This document shows positions 23,251 to 31,867 of a stretch of 33,775 nt of DNA, in pieces; positions within the stretch are counted from its first letter, which is position 1, and each line of letters opens with the position of its first letter. The translations under genes and the position numbers were made by a program. The notes beneath the pieces are model-generated. The model saw nothing but the letters and a program-made list of their open reading frames with translations. It did no database searches and was not told where the DNA came from. This stretch comes from an uncultured Verrucomicrobia subdivision 3 bacterium (lineage in GTDB: Bacteria; Verrucomicrobiota; Verrucomicrobiia; Limisphaerales; UBA11358): NCBI GenBank assembly GCA_903917705.1, contig CAIXBQ010000100.1, positions 1-33,775 on the forward strand, read 5' to 3'.

Positions 23251-25386
23251 ATGGCTGAGCAATCTCCCCTTTCCACCCCGCCCCACCGGCCGGCGATATC
23301 CGCCGGCAAGTCCGAGGAGGGCAGCGCCGAGCTGGCGGCGCTTTTTTACGCTGTCTGGCAGCGCAAGGTCATCGTGCTGATGCTGGCCGGGCTGGGGCTG
23401 GTGGCGAGCGCGGTTTATTGCATCCGCACCACGCCGCTTTACCGGGCCATGGCCACCATCGAAGTGGCGCCGCAGGAGCAGACGGTCGTCCGCATCGAGG
23501 AAGTCAACAAACTGGCGTTGAACCAGCTCGACGTGATGAACACGCTGGTGCTGAAATCCACGCGCAACACGGTGCTGGGCCGCGTGGTGCGGATGAATAA
23601 CCTGACCCGGAACCCGGCGTTTCTCATCAACGGTTCGGCGCCAACGGAGCCGGGCGTCGTGGCGCAAATCACCGGCGCGGTAAAATGCACCTTGCGCCGC
23701 AACACCCGGCTGGTTGACATCACCGCCATTCACCCGGATCCGCAGGTGGCGCAACTGCTGGCCAACGGCGTGGCGACCCAATTCATCCGGCAGGAAGCCG
23801 AGGACCAAACCACGGCCACGCGGTATGCCAATGTTTCACTGGTGGAAGAGGCGGCGCGATTGAAAGGTGAGCTGGAGCGTTCGGAGCGATTATTACAAGC
23901 CTATCGCGAGAACAACAAGACGGTTTCGTTTGAAGACCGGCAGAATCTCGTGGATCAGAAACTGCATTCGCTCGGGCAGCAGCTCAACGATGTGCGGGCG
24001 GAATTGACGCAGATTATCGCCCAGAAAGACCAGGCCGCCACCATCACCAACGATGTCGCCGGCCTGCTGGTGCTGCCGGCTATCAAGGGCGACCCGGTCG
24101 TCGCCGGCCTGCAAGCGCAGATTGCCCAGCAAGAGACGCTGGTGAATTTTTACGCGGCCCGCTACAAGGAAAAATATCCCAAGATGATCGAAGCCAGACA
24201 GCGGCTGGAGGAATTGAAACATTCCGTCGAGACCGCCGCCCTGGCCGCGCGCCACACGCTGGATCTGGTGGCGGAGGCCGCCCGCTCCAAAGAAAAAGGA
24301 TTGGAAAATGCCGTGGCCCAGGCGGAACAGAATTCACTCGCCCTGAGCAAGCTGGCGATCAATTACAACATCCTGCTGCGCGACATGGAGTCCAACCGCA
24401 ATTTGTATCAGGCCATATTACAGCGGCTGAAAGAAACCGAGGTTTCCAAAGGCATCGAAAAAACCTCGTTGCAGATCATTGAATCAGCGGGGTTGCCGCC
24501 CCTCCCGTTCAAACCAAACCGGCCGCTGTTGCTGCTGCTGGGTTTGTTCGGCGGTCTGGTCATGGGCGTCGGTCTGGCGCTGTTGCTGGCGCAGCTTGAT
24601 TCGGCGGTGAAATCCGCCGAGGACGCCGAGCTTAAACTGGGGTTGCCGGTGGTCGGCCTGATCCTCTTTGATCCGCAACTGAACAAAACCAAAAAGATGC
24701 TGGTCATGAGCCAGCCGGATTCGGTCCTGGCGGAGGGCTTCCGCACCTTGCGCGCCAACCTCGCGATGTCGGGCCGGGCCGAGGCGCGGCAGGTGGTGCT
24801 GTTCACCAGCTCCGGCGCCGGCGAAGGCAAAACGATGTCGGCCTCCAATTACGCCCAGGCGGTGGCCCAGCAAAACATCCGCACCGTCATCGTGGAGCTG
24901 GACTTGCGCCGGCCGCATGTGGAAAAAACCTTCGGACTGCCGGCCGATTTGCCGGGCGTGACCGATTTCATGCTGGGCAAGGCGCGGCTGGACGAGATTA
25001 TCCGTCCCAGCGGCTTTGAAAAACTCGACGTGATTTCCGCCGGACGGCTGGTGCCCAATCCCTCGGAGCAACTGGCCGGGCCGTGGCTGGCGCAACTGCT
25101 CAAGGAATTGCGCAGCCGCTACGAAGTGGTGGTTTTGGACACCGCGCCGTTGAATCCGATTTCTGACACGCTGTCATTCGCCGCGCTGGCGGACAGAATT
25201 CTGCTGGTGGTGTGCGGCCGTTACACGCCGGTCAAGGCGGCGAAACGCGCCCTGGTCAATTTGCAGCGGGCCGGCGTCTGCCCCGCCGGACTGGTGCTCA
25301 ACCGCATGGCCGCGCGCCAGAGTTATTACAACTACGATTACGTTTATTCCAAGGAAATGAAAGCGGCGGCGGGACCCCGGCCGTGA
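23251..25386 (+). CDS. Wzc-like polysaccharide co-polymerase with BY-kinase domain
   Basis: A 711-residue protein. The N-terminal Wzz-like part has one membrane helix near 40-60 (VIVLMLAGLGLVASAVYCI), a periplasmic region with long coiled-coil helices (about 190-400), and a second membrane helix near 428-452. The cytoplasmic P-loop tyrosine kinase has Walker A SSGAGEGKT (Lys at 527), Walker A' VIVELDLRRP (Glu at 549, Asp at 551) and Walker B VVLDTAP (Asp at 630). The C-terminus carries a tyrosine cluster SYYNYDYVY (691-699), the usual autophosphorylation tail. Such proteins control EPS polymerisation and export through phosphorylation cycles. The Glu for Asp change in Walker A' is unusual. 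It ends 10 bases from the stop of the convergent gene. Confidence 0.93.
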   Translation: MAEQSPLSTPPHRPAISAGKSEEGSAELAALFYAVWQRKVIVLMLAGLGLVASAVYCIRTTPLYRAMATIEVAPQEQTVVRIEEVNKLALNQLDVMNTLVLKSTRNTVLGRVVRMNNLTRNPAFLINGSAPTEPGVVAQITGAVKCTLRRNTRLVDITAIHPDPQVAQLLANGVATQFIRQEAEDQTTATRYANVSLVEEAARLKGELERSERLLQAYRENNKTVSFEDRQNLVDQKLHSLGQQLNDVRAELTQIIAQKDQAATITNDVAGLLVLPAIKGDPVVAGLQAQIAQQETLVNFYAARYKEKYPKMIEARQRLEELKHSVETAALAARHTLDLVAEAARSKEKGLENAVAQAEQNSLALSKLAINYNILLRDMESNRNLYQAILQRLKETEVSKGIEKTSLQIIESAGLPPLPFKPNRPLLLLLGLFGGLVMGVGLALLLAQLDSAVKSAEDAELKLGLPVVGLILFDPQLNKTKKMLVMSQPDSVLAEGFRTLRANLAMSGRAEARQVVLFTSSGAGEGKTMSASNYAQAVAQQNIRTVIVELDLRRPHVEKTFGLPADLPGVTDFMLGKARLDEIIRPSGFEKLDVISAGRLVPNPSEQLAGPWLAQLLKELRSRYEVVVLDTAPLNPISDTLSFAALADRILLVVCGRYTPVKAAKRALVNLQRAGVCPAGLVLNRMAARQSYYNYDYVYSKEMKAAAGPRP

Positions 25387-25396
25387 CGGCTACCCT

Positions 25397-26821
25397 TCAG
25401 TGCTTAAAACTCAGGACGCTGATAAAGGCCGCCAACACGACGAACAAATGCTGGATGGAATAAACCTGAAACGGGAAGTCCACAAGCGCGTGCGCCAGCC
25501 CGCCCGCCAGGCTGGCACCGGCGAGCAGGATAAAACTTTTTCGCGCCACCAGCTGGCCGGGCCGGGCCGGTGAAAAAAACACGGCCGACATCATTGCCGC
25601 CAGCAGGATCGAACCCGCCGCGCCGTAAGTGACCAGAGTTTGCAGCCAATCGCAGTGCATTTGAACCATCCAGGGCGAATGATTTCCGGGACGGTAAAGC
25701 AGGTATTGCGATGCAAAGCTGCCCGGTCCGGTGCCAAACCACCCGTTATCGCGGAACATGGTCGCGCCGGTCTGGATCAGCTCCAGGCGTTCGCGGCTGT
25801 GCCAGCCTTCCCTGGCAAACCGGGCGGCCAGGGCGTGCCAGTTCAAAGCCAGGCCGAGCGCGATGGTGCCGGCAAAGCCAAGCACGAAAACCAGACGCCG
25901 CCGGGTCAGGGGATGCGATTTCAGGAGCACGGCGACGACGAACAAGACCGTCGCGAGATCCACCGCCAGCGACAGCCGGCTCTGCCATAGCAAGGGACAG
26001 ATGGCCAGCGTGAGTCCGCCCAGCAGCATCCCGGCGCGCCGGCCCGAGCCGAAAATTGTCTCCTGCCGCTGCGCGTGGGACAGCATGGACCAGCAACCCA
26101 GGGCGAGCGGCCAGATGAGCGCCAGATATTGCAGGCCGTTGCTGCGATAGGCAAACGGCCCGAATTGCGCGGCGGCGGTTTGATTGATATGCGGCGTGAC
26201 CAGCCAGAGCAATTTTCCCGTGCCGTCGAGCCGTTGCAACAGGGCCACGACGGCCAGCAGAAAACCGTTGATGATGATGAACGTCAGAAAGCGCCGCACC
26301 CGCAGCGGCAGCAGGCCGGTGTGCGCACGGGAATTCAGGGCGGCAAGCTCCGCCGTCCGCGGCAGCAGCCAGTCGCGCGCCGCCCAAAAAGTTCCCGCCA
26401 ACGCCACATTCTGCCAGAAGATCAGCCAGCTGGCCCCGCGGTCGGAACTGTGCGGCAGCCAGTCGCAGTGCGGCAATGGAAAAAAGGCGCCGCTGGAAAC
26501 ATCGAAGGCAGACCGGGCGTTCACGCTGGCGAGGAAGCTGTAGAGCAGAAGTAAAATGGTTCCCGCCCCCAGCACGGTTGAAGTCCAGTGGCGCGGCGGC
26601 CGCACGGGGGCTTCCGGGCTGTCGCCCGGGCCAAGTCTGGCCAGCAGCCACAGCAGCCCCAGCGCCGTGCCGGCAAAGTTCAATGAAATGATGGCCCACG
26701 ACTGCGTGGCACCAAACGCCCACGGCGCAAACAACACGCTGGCACCCAAAAGCCAGAGGGTGAACCGGCGGCGCCAGACGGCGAACGGGACTTCGAAGGC
26801 GATTTTGAGTTGGAGCAACAA
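25397..26821 (-). CDS. second O-antigen ligase/polymerase family protein
   Basis: A 474-residue polytopic membrane protein with about ten to twelve hydrophobic segments. The large periplasmic loop has RERLELIQTGATMFRDNGWFGTGPGSF (about 341-367), then SPWMVQMHCDWLQTLVTYGAAGSI, the Wzy_C/O-antigen ligase signature. It differs clearly from the protein at 123-1526, so it is not a recent duplicate. TTG at 26821 is the best start; an in-frame stop lies just upstream. It is the only EPS biosynthesis gene on the minus strand, convergent with the Wzc-like gene and divergent from the repeat-protein gene. One of the two family members may be the polymerase and the other a ligase (inference). Confidence 0.85.
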   Translation of the reverse strand: MLLQLKIAFEVPFAVWRRRFTLWLLGASVLFAPWAFGATQSWAIISLNFAGTALGLLWLLARLGPGDSPEAPVRPPRHWTSTVLGAGTILLLLYSFLASVNARSAFDVSSGAFFPLPHCDWLPHSSDRGASWLIFWQNVALAGTFWAARDWLLPRTAELAALNSRAHTGLLPLRVRRFLTFIIINGFLLAVVALLQRLDGTGKLLWLVTPHINQTAAAQFGPFAYRSNGLQYLALIWPLALGCWSMLSHAQRQETIFGSGRRAGMLLGGLTLAICPLLWQSRLSLAVDLATVLFVVAVLLKSHPLTRRRLVFVLGFAGTIALGLALNWHALAARFAREGWHSRERLELIQTGATMFRDNGWFGTGPGSFASQYLLYRPGNHSPWMVQMHCDWLQTLVTYGAAGSILLAAMMSAVFFSPARPGQLVARKSFILLAGASLAGGLAHALVDFPFQVYSIQHLFVVLAAFISVLSFKH

Positions 26822-26850
26822 AAACTATTCCGGCGCTTCAGCCGGCGGCC

Positions 26851-26909
26851 GATTGTTTGCGAGCGAAGGCGGTTTGGCAACAAAAACGGTAAAAGGGGTT
26901 CAAACAATC
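26851..26909. repeat. 9-bp inverted repeat in a divergent promoter region
   Basis: GATTGTTTG (26851-26859) and CAAACAATC (26901-26909) are perfect inverted copies separated by 41 bases. They fill most of the 97-base gap between the divergent starts at 26821 and 26919. Such spacing suits two half-sites of a looping or dimeric regulator, or the base of a larger RNA fold. A smaller CCGGC/GCCGG hairpin lies at about 26830-26845. No regulator can be named. Confidence 0.45.
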
Positions 26910-26918
26910 AGCCGCGAG

Positions 26919-27812
26919 ATGATTATGAAAATAATACCAAACGGATTCACCCTATGGCTGGCGGCACTGTTGACCGCCGCCGCCGCAATGGCCGCCGACA
27001 CCAATCAAACGGGAGAAACGACGGCCCGGCTTTCCGCCGTCTGCCGTGGTTTCGGCATCATCCGGCCCGATTACAACGGCAAACATCTGGTGCTCGGCAA
27101 AACCTACATCGTCGTGGCCAAGGCAAACGCCGGCTATATTTTCACCAATTGGACCGACGCGTATGAAACGGTGATCACCAATCATCCGCGCCTGACCCTG
27201 GTGATGAAGACGAATTCGGTGATCATCGCCAATTTCATCAAGCGCGAATTCCCGGCCGGCCGGCTGGACGGCGTCAGCACGGCGCAACTGCCGCTGACGA
27301 TACTGGCGGCGGTCAATGCCGCGCCACCGGAAAATCAAGGCCGGGTGCTGGCCGACTGGATTGCCGAAGCAGCCGTCCTGCGGCCTTCGGCCCTGCCCTC
27401 CATCGTGGCCACCGTGGTATCGGCGCATCCGGAATTGCTGGCCATCGCCGTGGCTTCGGGAGTCGCGTCCGGATCGGCCCAGGTTTACGGCGTGGTGCAT
27501 GCCGCCGCCAACATACCCGGCGTCAGGCTCGCCGAGATTGTTGCCGCCGCGGCCATGGCTTCGCCCACCGATTGCTATCAGATTGCACAAGCCGCGCTGG
27601 ATGTGGATCCAGCCAGCGGAAGAATAATATTGCAGACCATTGCCGCCACCGTGCCGGAACTGACCCCGATCATTGGTGCCGCGGCATCCGGGGTCGCTCC
27701 ATTAACCATAAACCAGACGCTGGCCATTTTGTCCCAATCGCTCACGCAAATCCATTGGCCAACAACCCCCGCGCCCGGAAATCATATCCGATATGATTAT
27801 TCCCAGCCCTAA
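26919..27812 (+). CDS. secreted protein with InlB-like beta repeat and Ala-rich helical repeats
   Basis: A 297-residue protein with a signal peptide (MIMKIIPNGFTLWLAALLTAAAAMAA, cleavage near 26). About residues 35-110 read GFGIIRPDYNGKHLVLGKTY, AGYIFTNWTDAYE and VMKTNSVIIANFI. This matches the InlB B-repeat-like (Flg_new-like) beta fold. The rest (about 120-275) is a run of Ala/Val-rich helices of about 20-25 residues, for example LPSIVATVVSAHPELLAIAV and CYQIAQAALDVDPASGRIIL. I do not recognise a described family for the helical part. It lies 26 bases before the exosortase gene, so it probably belongs to the same operon. ATG at 26919 or 26925 is the start; the frame stays open upstream, antisense to the neighbour. 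Confidence 0.75.
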   Translation: MIMKIIPNGFTLWLAALLTAAAAMAADTNQTGETTARLSAVCRGFGIIRPDYNGKHLVLGKTYIVVAKANAGYIFTNWTDAYETVITNHPRLTLVMKTNSVIIANFIKREFPAGRLDGVSTAQLPLTILAAVNAAPPENQGRVLADWIAEAAVLRPSALPSIVATVVSAHPELLAIAVASGVASGSAQVYGVVHAAANIPGVRLAEIVAAAAMASPTDCYQIAQAALDVDPASGRIILQTIAATVPELTPIIGAAASGVAPLTINQTLAILSQSLTQIHWPTTPAPGNHIRYDYSQP

Positions 27813-27838
27813 GCCGGGCCAACCGAACGGCACGAAAA

Positions 27839-29431
27839 TTGAACCTGGTCCTTAAAAATTGGCTGAAGGCGAACCGGCTGAACCTGCTGCTGGCGACGGC
27901 GGGGCTGGCACCGCTGCTGTGGGTTTTCGGCAATGCGCTTTGGCGCCGTTCCGCGTATCAGTTTTTTCCGCTGGCGCTGGTGGCGGCGGGACTGCTGGCT
28001 GGGCGGGCAGCCCGGGAATTCAGCGCCCACCCGGTCAGGGGAAAATCCCGGATGACCACAATGCTGGCGTTGGCCGCCGGCCTGGTTTTTCTGGCGGGAA
28101 ATGTTTTGTGGTCGCCGTGGCTGGGAATTTTCGCGAGCCTGCTGGTGCTGATCTTATTTGCCTGGAGCTTGGGCGGAGGCCGGGCGCTGAAAGTTTTTTT
28201 GCCGGGGCTGTTGATGCTGTCGAGCATCATCCCGCCGCCGCTGGGCGGGGACGAAACATTGACGCTCTGGCTGCGCTCCATGGCCGTGGTGACCAGCAGT
28301 TGTCTGCTGGACGTTTTGAAGGTCGTGCACACGCTGGAGGGCAACACCATTTTGCTCCCCGGCAAGTCGCTCCTGGTGGTGGAAGCCTGCAGCGGCATCA
28401 ATTCCGTGTTGCTGGGCATCGCGCTCTGTCTATTTTGGATTCTCTGGCAGCGCCGTCCGCCCGGCTGGCTGCTGGCCGTCCTGCCGCTGACCTGTGCGTT
28501 TGTCTGGCTCGGAAATGTCCTGCGCATCACGACCGGCGCGGCGCTGTATTATTACTACCAGATTGACTGGCTAAGCGGCCGGGCGCACGAAATCTTCGGA
28601 CTGGCTTTGATCCTCGGATACGGCGCGCTGATCTGGAGCCTGGATCAACTGCTGGCGTTTTTAGGGAGGCAGGCAACCTCGATTCCAGCCGGGCATCACG
28701 ACCGGAATAATCCCATGCTACCACCAGGCGAAGATGATTTCTCACCGAAGCCGGTCGCGCGCACAAACCGAAACCTGGCGTGGTTTCTGGCCGTGGTCGG
28801 GGTGGGCTTTTGTATCGGGCGGATTATTTTGGGCAGCAGTCATGCCGTTGCCCCCGGTTCGATAATGAGCACGCCGAGAGACCTGCCATTGTCCCTGCCG
28901 GCGGAAATCGCCGGCTGGCGGCAGTTGAACAACGTTCCGGAAACCTCGTTTGCGGAAACGCTCGGGGTGCGGTCCCTGATATGGCGTTATGCCGGCAACG
29001 GAGCCGAGCTGGTCGTGGCCGTGGATTATCCGCTCGAAGGGTTTCACAATGTCAAAGCCTGCTATTTCAACAATGGCTGGCAGATCAAGACCGAGGAAAA
29101 AATCATGATGGACCAAGGCAGCACCAGCCGGCCGACGTTCAAGCTGGCGCTGCAACGGTCCATCTGCCAGCACGCCGTTGTTTTCCATGCGGTGTTGAAT
29201 GAACGCGGCGAGTGGCTGCAACCGCCGGTTCATAAAGAGGGCTGGCAGGTGCGATTATTGGGCAACACGGCGCCCACGATTCAGACCGGCTACCGGATTC
29301 AGGTTTTTACGGGGGCTTATGCGCCCATTCCGGACAACGTAGAACAAGGCGCGCGGGAATTGTTTAATCAAGCCAGCCAGTTGCTGCGTCAGCAAATGAT
29401 GAACCAGTTCTCCAAACCGATTACGCATTGA
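27839..29431 (+). CDS. exosortase fused to an EpsI domain
   Basis: A 530-residue integral membrane protein. Residues 1 to about 280 are an exosortase, the transpeptidase-like enzyme thought to process PEP-CTERM tails in the inner membrane. The three catalytic residues are all present: C184 in VVEACSGINSV, R229 in LGNVLRITTG and H250 in GRAHEIFG. After a linker and a further membrane helix (about 313-332) comes an EpsI-type periplasmic domain (about 345-515). This has LPAEIAGWRQLNN, VDYPLEGFHNVKACYFNNGW and TGYRIQVFTGAY. Fusions of exosortase and EpsI are known in this family. The start is TTG at 27839; the only nearby ATG is out of frame. Upstream is the repeat protein; downstream lie the TPR and PEP-CTERM genes. 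Confidence 0.93.
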   Translation: MNLVLKNWLKANRLNLLLATAGLAPLLWVFGNALWRRSAYQFFPLALVAAGLLAGRAAREFSAHPVRGKSRMTTMLALAAGLVFLAGNVLWSPWLGIFASLLVLILFAWSLGGGRALKVFLPGLLMLSSIIPPPLGGDETLTLWLRSMAVVTSSCLLDVLKVVHTLEGNTILLPGKSLLVVEACSGINSVLLGIALCLFWILWQRRPPGWLLAVLPLTCAFVWLGNVLRITTGAALYYYYQIDWLSGRAHEIFGLALILGYGALIWSLDQLLAFLGRQATSIPAGHHDRNNPMLPPGEDDFSPKPVARTNRNLAWFLAVVGVGFCIGRIILGSSHAVAPGSIMSTPRDLPLSLPAEIAGWRQLNNVPETSFAETLGVRSLIWRYAGNGAELVVAVDYPLEGFHNVKACYFNNGWQIKTEEKIMMDQGSTSRPTFKLALQRSICQHAVVFHAVLNERGEWLQPPVHKEGWQVRLLGNTAPTIQTGYRIQVFTGAYAPIPDNVEQGARELFNQASQLLRQQMMNQFSKPITH

Positions 29432-29668
29432 ATTCTGAAGTAAATTTGTGGCAAAGGAGACATTGGAACCTCTTTCTGACCAGCGGCGGGTTATTGCGAT
29501 CTTTACCCGGTCTAACGGCGACAATCGGCTCGCCTCGCGATCTGAAGTTGGTTCGCTCCGAATTGGCAAGCTGGCTTATGTGCCTGATCAATTTTCAATT
29601 TGAACCATCAGGTTCTCGTAGCCGCTCTGCCGGCCAGTCTTCCAGCCCGGCCCCAACTTTGACCAGCC
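29432..29668. other. 237-base gap with no convincing gene
   Basis: This lies between the exosortase and TPR genes. I see no strong promoter, terminator or inverted repeat. A frame of 51 codons (GTG 29448 to TGA 29603, preceded by no clear ribosome site) and a longer TTG-started frame are present, but neither resembles a known protein. Confidence 0.5.
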
Positions 29669-31129
29669 ATGAATTTTTCCGTCCATAAAATCAACGACTG
29701 GATCTCGGCACGTCCGTGGCCGTTGTTCTGGCGCAGCCTGCCTGCCCTGCTCGCCGGTTTGCTGTTGCTGGCCACCCTGGCCATGGTGGGCGCGCAGACC
29801 AGCGGCAAAAACGGACTGCGCCAGCGCTACCAGCGGGTTGCCATCAGCGCGCTCAATTCGAGAAATTACGAGTTTGCCCGGGTGGCCTGTTTGCGCGGGC
29901 TGGCGTTCGCCAGCGACGATCAGGCGCGACTGCTCTGGCTGTTTTACCTGTCCATCGCGCTGAACGGCCTGGGGCATCCGGCGGAGGCGGCGGGCATGCT
30001 GGCGACCGCCGCCCCGCCGGATCATCCGGGCTGTGGGCCGGCGCATCTGGCGGTGGCCCGATCGCTGCTGGGTTCCACCAATCTCACTCCGGCCATGATT
30101 CTTCAGGCCGAAAAGCATTTAAAATACGCGCTGGAACTGGATCCGCAATCACCGGAAATCAAGGAAATGCTCGGACGTTTCTACATCAACACCCGCGATT
30201 TCGCCAAGGCGCGCGCGCCGTTGCTGGACATTTATCCCTTGAAAAATGATGTCGCGCTGCTGCTCGCCATCATTGAAAACGCCAACCATAATTCCGCCGA
30301 AACCCGGACCTGGGCGGACGCGGCCATTGATGCCTTCAAAAAAAACCTCAGGGAAAGCGGCCAGCCGGACAGCCAGGCGGACCGGTTCGGATTAGTGCGG
30401 GCCTTGTTGATGGCGGATGATTTTGACGAAGCGATAAATACGCTGGAAGCCGGCCTGGCCATCCAGAAGGAGCCGGCCTACCACGCCGCCATCGCCGACA
30501 TCTGCGCGCTGCGGACGGAAAAAATTCCGCCGGATCAAACCGGCGGAGCGGCGGAGCGGCTCCGGCTCATTCAAAAAGGATTAACCCATTCCCCGCAGCA
30601 CCTGAAATTACGGCTGATGCTGATCGAGGCGGCGCTGGCCGGCAACGATTCCGCGCCGGCCGCCAAAAAACTGCTGGATGGTTTGGTGGCCGGGGCGGAT
30701 AAGGAATCGGCGGCTCGCTGGCATTTTCTGCTGTGGACCGAATTGCGGATACACGACGACCTGACCTCGGCCCGGCACCATTTGCAGACCGCCTACGAAC
30801 TGGACCCGCAAGTGCCGGTGGTCAGAAATGATCTGGCGATGGACCTGGCCGGCGGCAGTCCGGAAGACATGAATCGCGCCTTGAAACTTATCCAGTCGGT
30901 GGTGGAGCAGTTTCCCGACAACCCCGGATTCCGGGACACCCGCGGCCGGGTTTTGGCCCGGCTCGGGCGCAACGAAACCGCGGCGGCGGATCTGGAATTC
31001 GCGGCGGCGAGGCTGGCGAATCCGGCGGAAGCCAGAATGGCGCTGGCAAAAGTTTATGATGCGCTGGGCAAAAAACAACTGGCCGAGCAGCAACGACGGC
31101 TGGCGATAAATGCCGGAAAACCAGAGTAA
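29669..31129 (+). CDS. membrane-anchored TPR protein of the exosortase locus
   Basis: A 486-residue protein with one N-terminal membrane helix (about 24-42, LPALLAGLLLLATLAMVGA) and a long array of TPR-like helical pairs to the C-terminus. Clear units include AEKHLKYALELDPQSPEIKEMLGRFYINTRDFAKA (near 147-180), ARHHLQTAYELDPQVPVVRNDLA (near 370-392) and GFRDTRGRVLARLGRNETAAADLEFA. TPR proteins are regular members of exosortase/EPS loci (PrsT and similar). There they are thought to scaffold the export or sorting machinery; the partner here is unknown. It has no lipobox, so it is anchored by the helix rather than by lipid. The PEP-CTERM gene starts 129 bases downstream. Confidence 0.82.
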   Translation: MNFSVHKINDWISARPWPLFWRSLPALLAGLLLLATLAMVGAQTSGKNGLRQRYQRVAISALNSRNYEFARVACLRGLAFASDDQARLLWLFYLSIALNGLGHPAEAAGMLATAAPPDHPGCGPAHLAVARSLLGSTNLTPAMILQAEKHLKYALELDPQSPEIKEMLGRFYINTRDFAKARAPLLDIYPLKNDVALLLAIIENANHNSAETRTWADAAIDAFKKNLRESGQPDSQADRFGLVRALLMADDFDEAINTLEAGLAIQKEPAYHAAIADICALRTEKIPPDQTGGAAERLRLIQKGLTHSPQHLKLRLMLIEAALAGNDSAPAAKKLLDGLVAGADKESAARWHFLLWTELRIHDDLTSARHHLQTAYELDPQVPVVRNDLAMDLAGGSPEDMNRALKLIQSVVEQFPDNPGFRDTRGRVLARLGRNETAAADLEFAAARLANPAEARMALAKVYDALGKKQLAEQQRRLAINAGKPE

Positions 31130-31258
31130 TTTGCGGTTTGGCACGATAAAACCTGCGCTTACTGAAATTTTGGCATCGCTCAAAGCAAATGACTCGCAAA
31201 CGGGCTGGTGCCGGCTAATTCTACAGTCAGAGTTTAAAGAAAAGAAAACAGGAAAAAT

Positions 31259-31834
31259 ATGAAGACACTGAATACATTACTCTTGGGGGTGCTGGTGCTT
31301 GGCGGGATCAATGTGCGCGCCGATTATGCTTTATCAACCACGGCCGCGACTTATGGCACGGTTGGAAACGCTTTAACCATTGCTTCAGGAAGCGGCATCC
31401 ATACGACAGTTTTTGACATATCAGTTCTTGCCAATAGCGGTTTTTATGCCGGGAAATCATTCACTTTTTTACAAGTCGACGGCAGCGGGAACGTGTTAAA
31501 TGACTATAGCGATCAGTTAAATGTGTTGTATACAGCCACCGCCAGCGGGCTCACGTCCAGACAGGCGCTAAACAATGGCACGCCCTACACCATGACCGTT
31601 TCCTGGTCAGTTGGAGATGGTTTCTCCAGCGGTTTGTATGCATTGGGGTTAACCGTAAACCAAAGTTCAAAAGCCGGTGGCCTGACGGTCGCCAGCGGGA
31701 CGGGTTACACTTACTTGAATTTTCAATCCACCGCCGTTCCCGAGCCGACTCAGGCGATGGCGGGCATGATGATATTTGGTTGCGGCACCCTGATCTTCAC
31801 CGGCCGCCGCTGGATGAAAAAACAAGCCGCATGA
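31259..31834 (+). CDS. PEP-CTERM sorting-signal protein
   Basis: A 191-residue secreted protein with a signal peptide (1-21) and a beta-rich, Ser/Thr/Gly-rich body. A classical PEP-CTERM tail follows: VPEPT (PEP at 161-163), a hydrophobic helix (about 166-180) and a basic end RRWMKK (183-188). The tail is the recognition signal for exosortase, which is encoded two genes upstream. The body has no recognised enzymatic domain and looks like a structural surface or matrix protein. An AGGA is 6 bases before the ATG, and a terminator-like hairpin follows. It is the only PEP-CTERM protein in the window. Its body is AT-richer than the biosynthetic genes. Confidence 0.92.
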   Translation: MKTLNTLLLGVLVLGGINVRADYALSTTAATYGTVGNALTIASGSGIHTTVFDISVLANSGFYAGKSFTFLQVDGSGNVLNDYSDQLNVLYTATASGLTSRQALNNGTPYTMTVSWSVGDGFSSGLYALGLTVNQSSKAGGLTVASGTGYTYLNFQSTAVPEPTQAMAGMMIFGCGTLIFTGRRWMKKQAA

Positions 31835-31867
31835 ATGGATTGCATGTGAGCATTGTTCATCCCAAAT

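Noticed and set aside
26556..26918. Upstream extension of the 26919-27812 gene, open to 26556
   Set aside because: The extension runs antisense through the Wzy/WaaL-like gene, and the clear signal peptide begins at 26919/26925.
29428..29688. Short frames (TTG-started 86 codons; GTG 29448 to 29603, 51 codons) in the gap between the exosortase and TPR genes
   Set aside because: Neither resembles a known protein or has a convincing start, and the longer one overlaps the TPR start. Treated as noncoding.
31137..31156. Possible sigma-54 promoter upstream of the PEP-CTERM gene (TTTGGCACG, with a GC further downstream)
   Set aside because: The -24 part looks good, but the GC of the -12 part is 13 instead of 10 bases from the GG, so the spacing rule fails.
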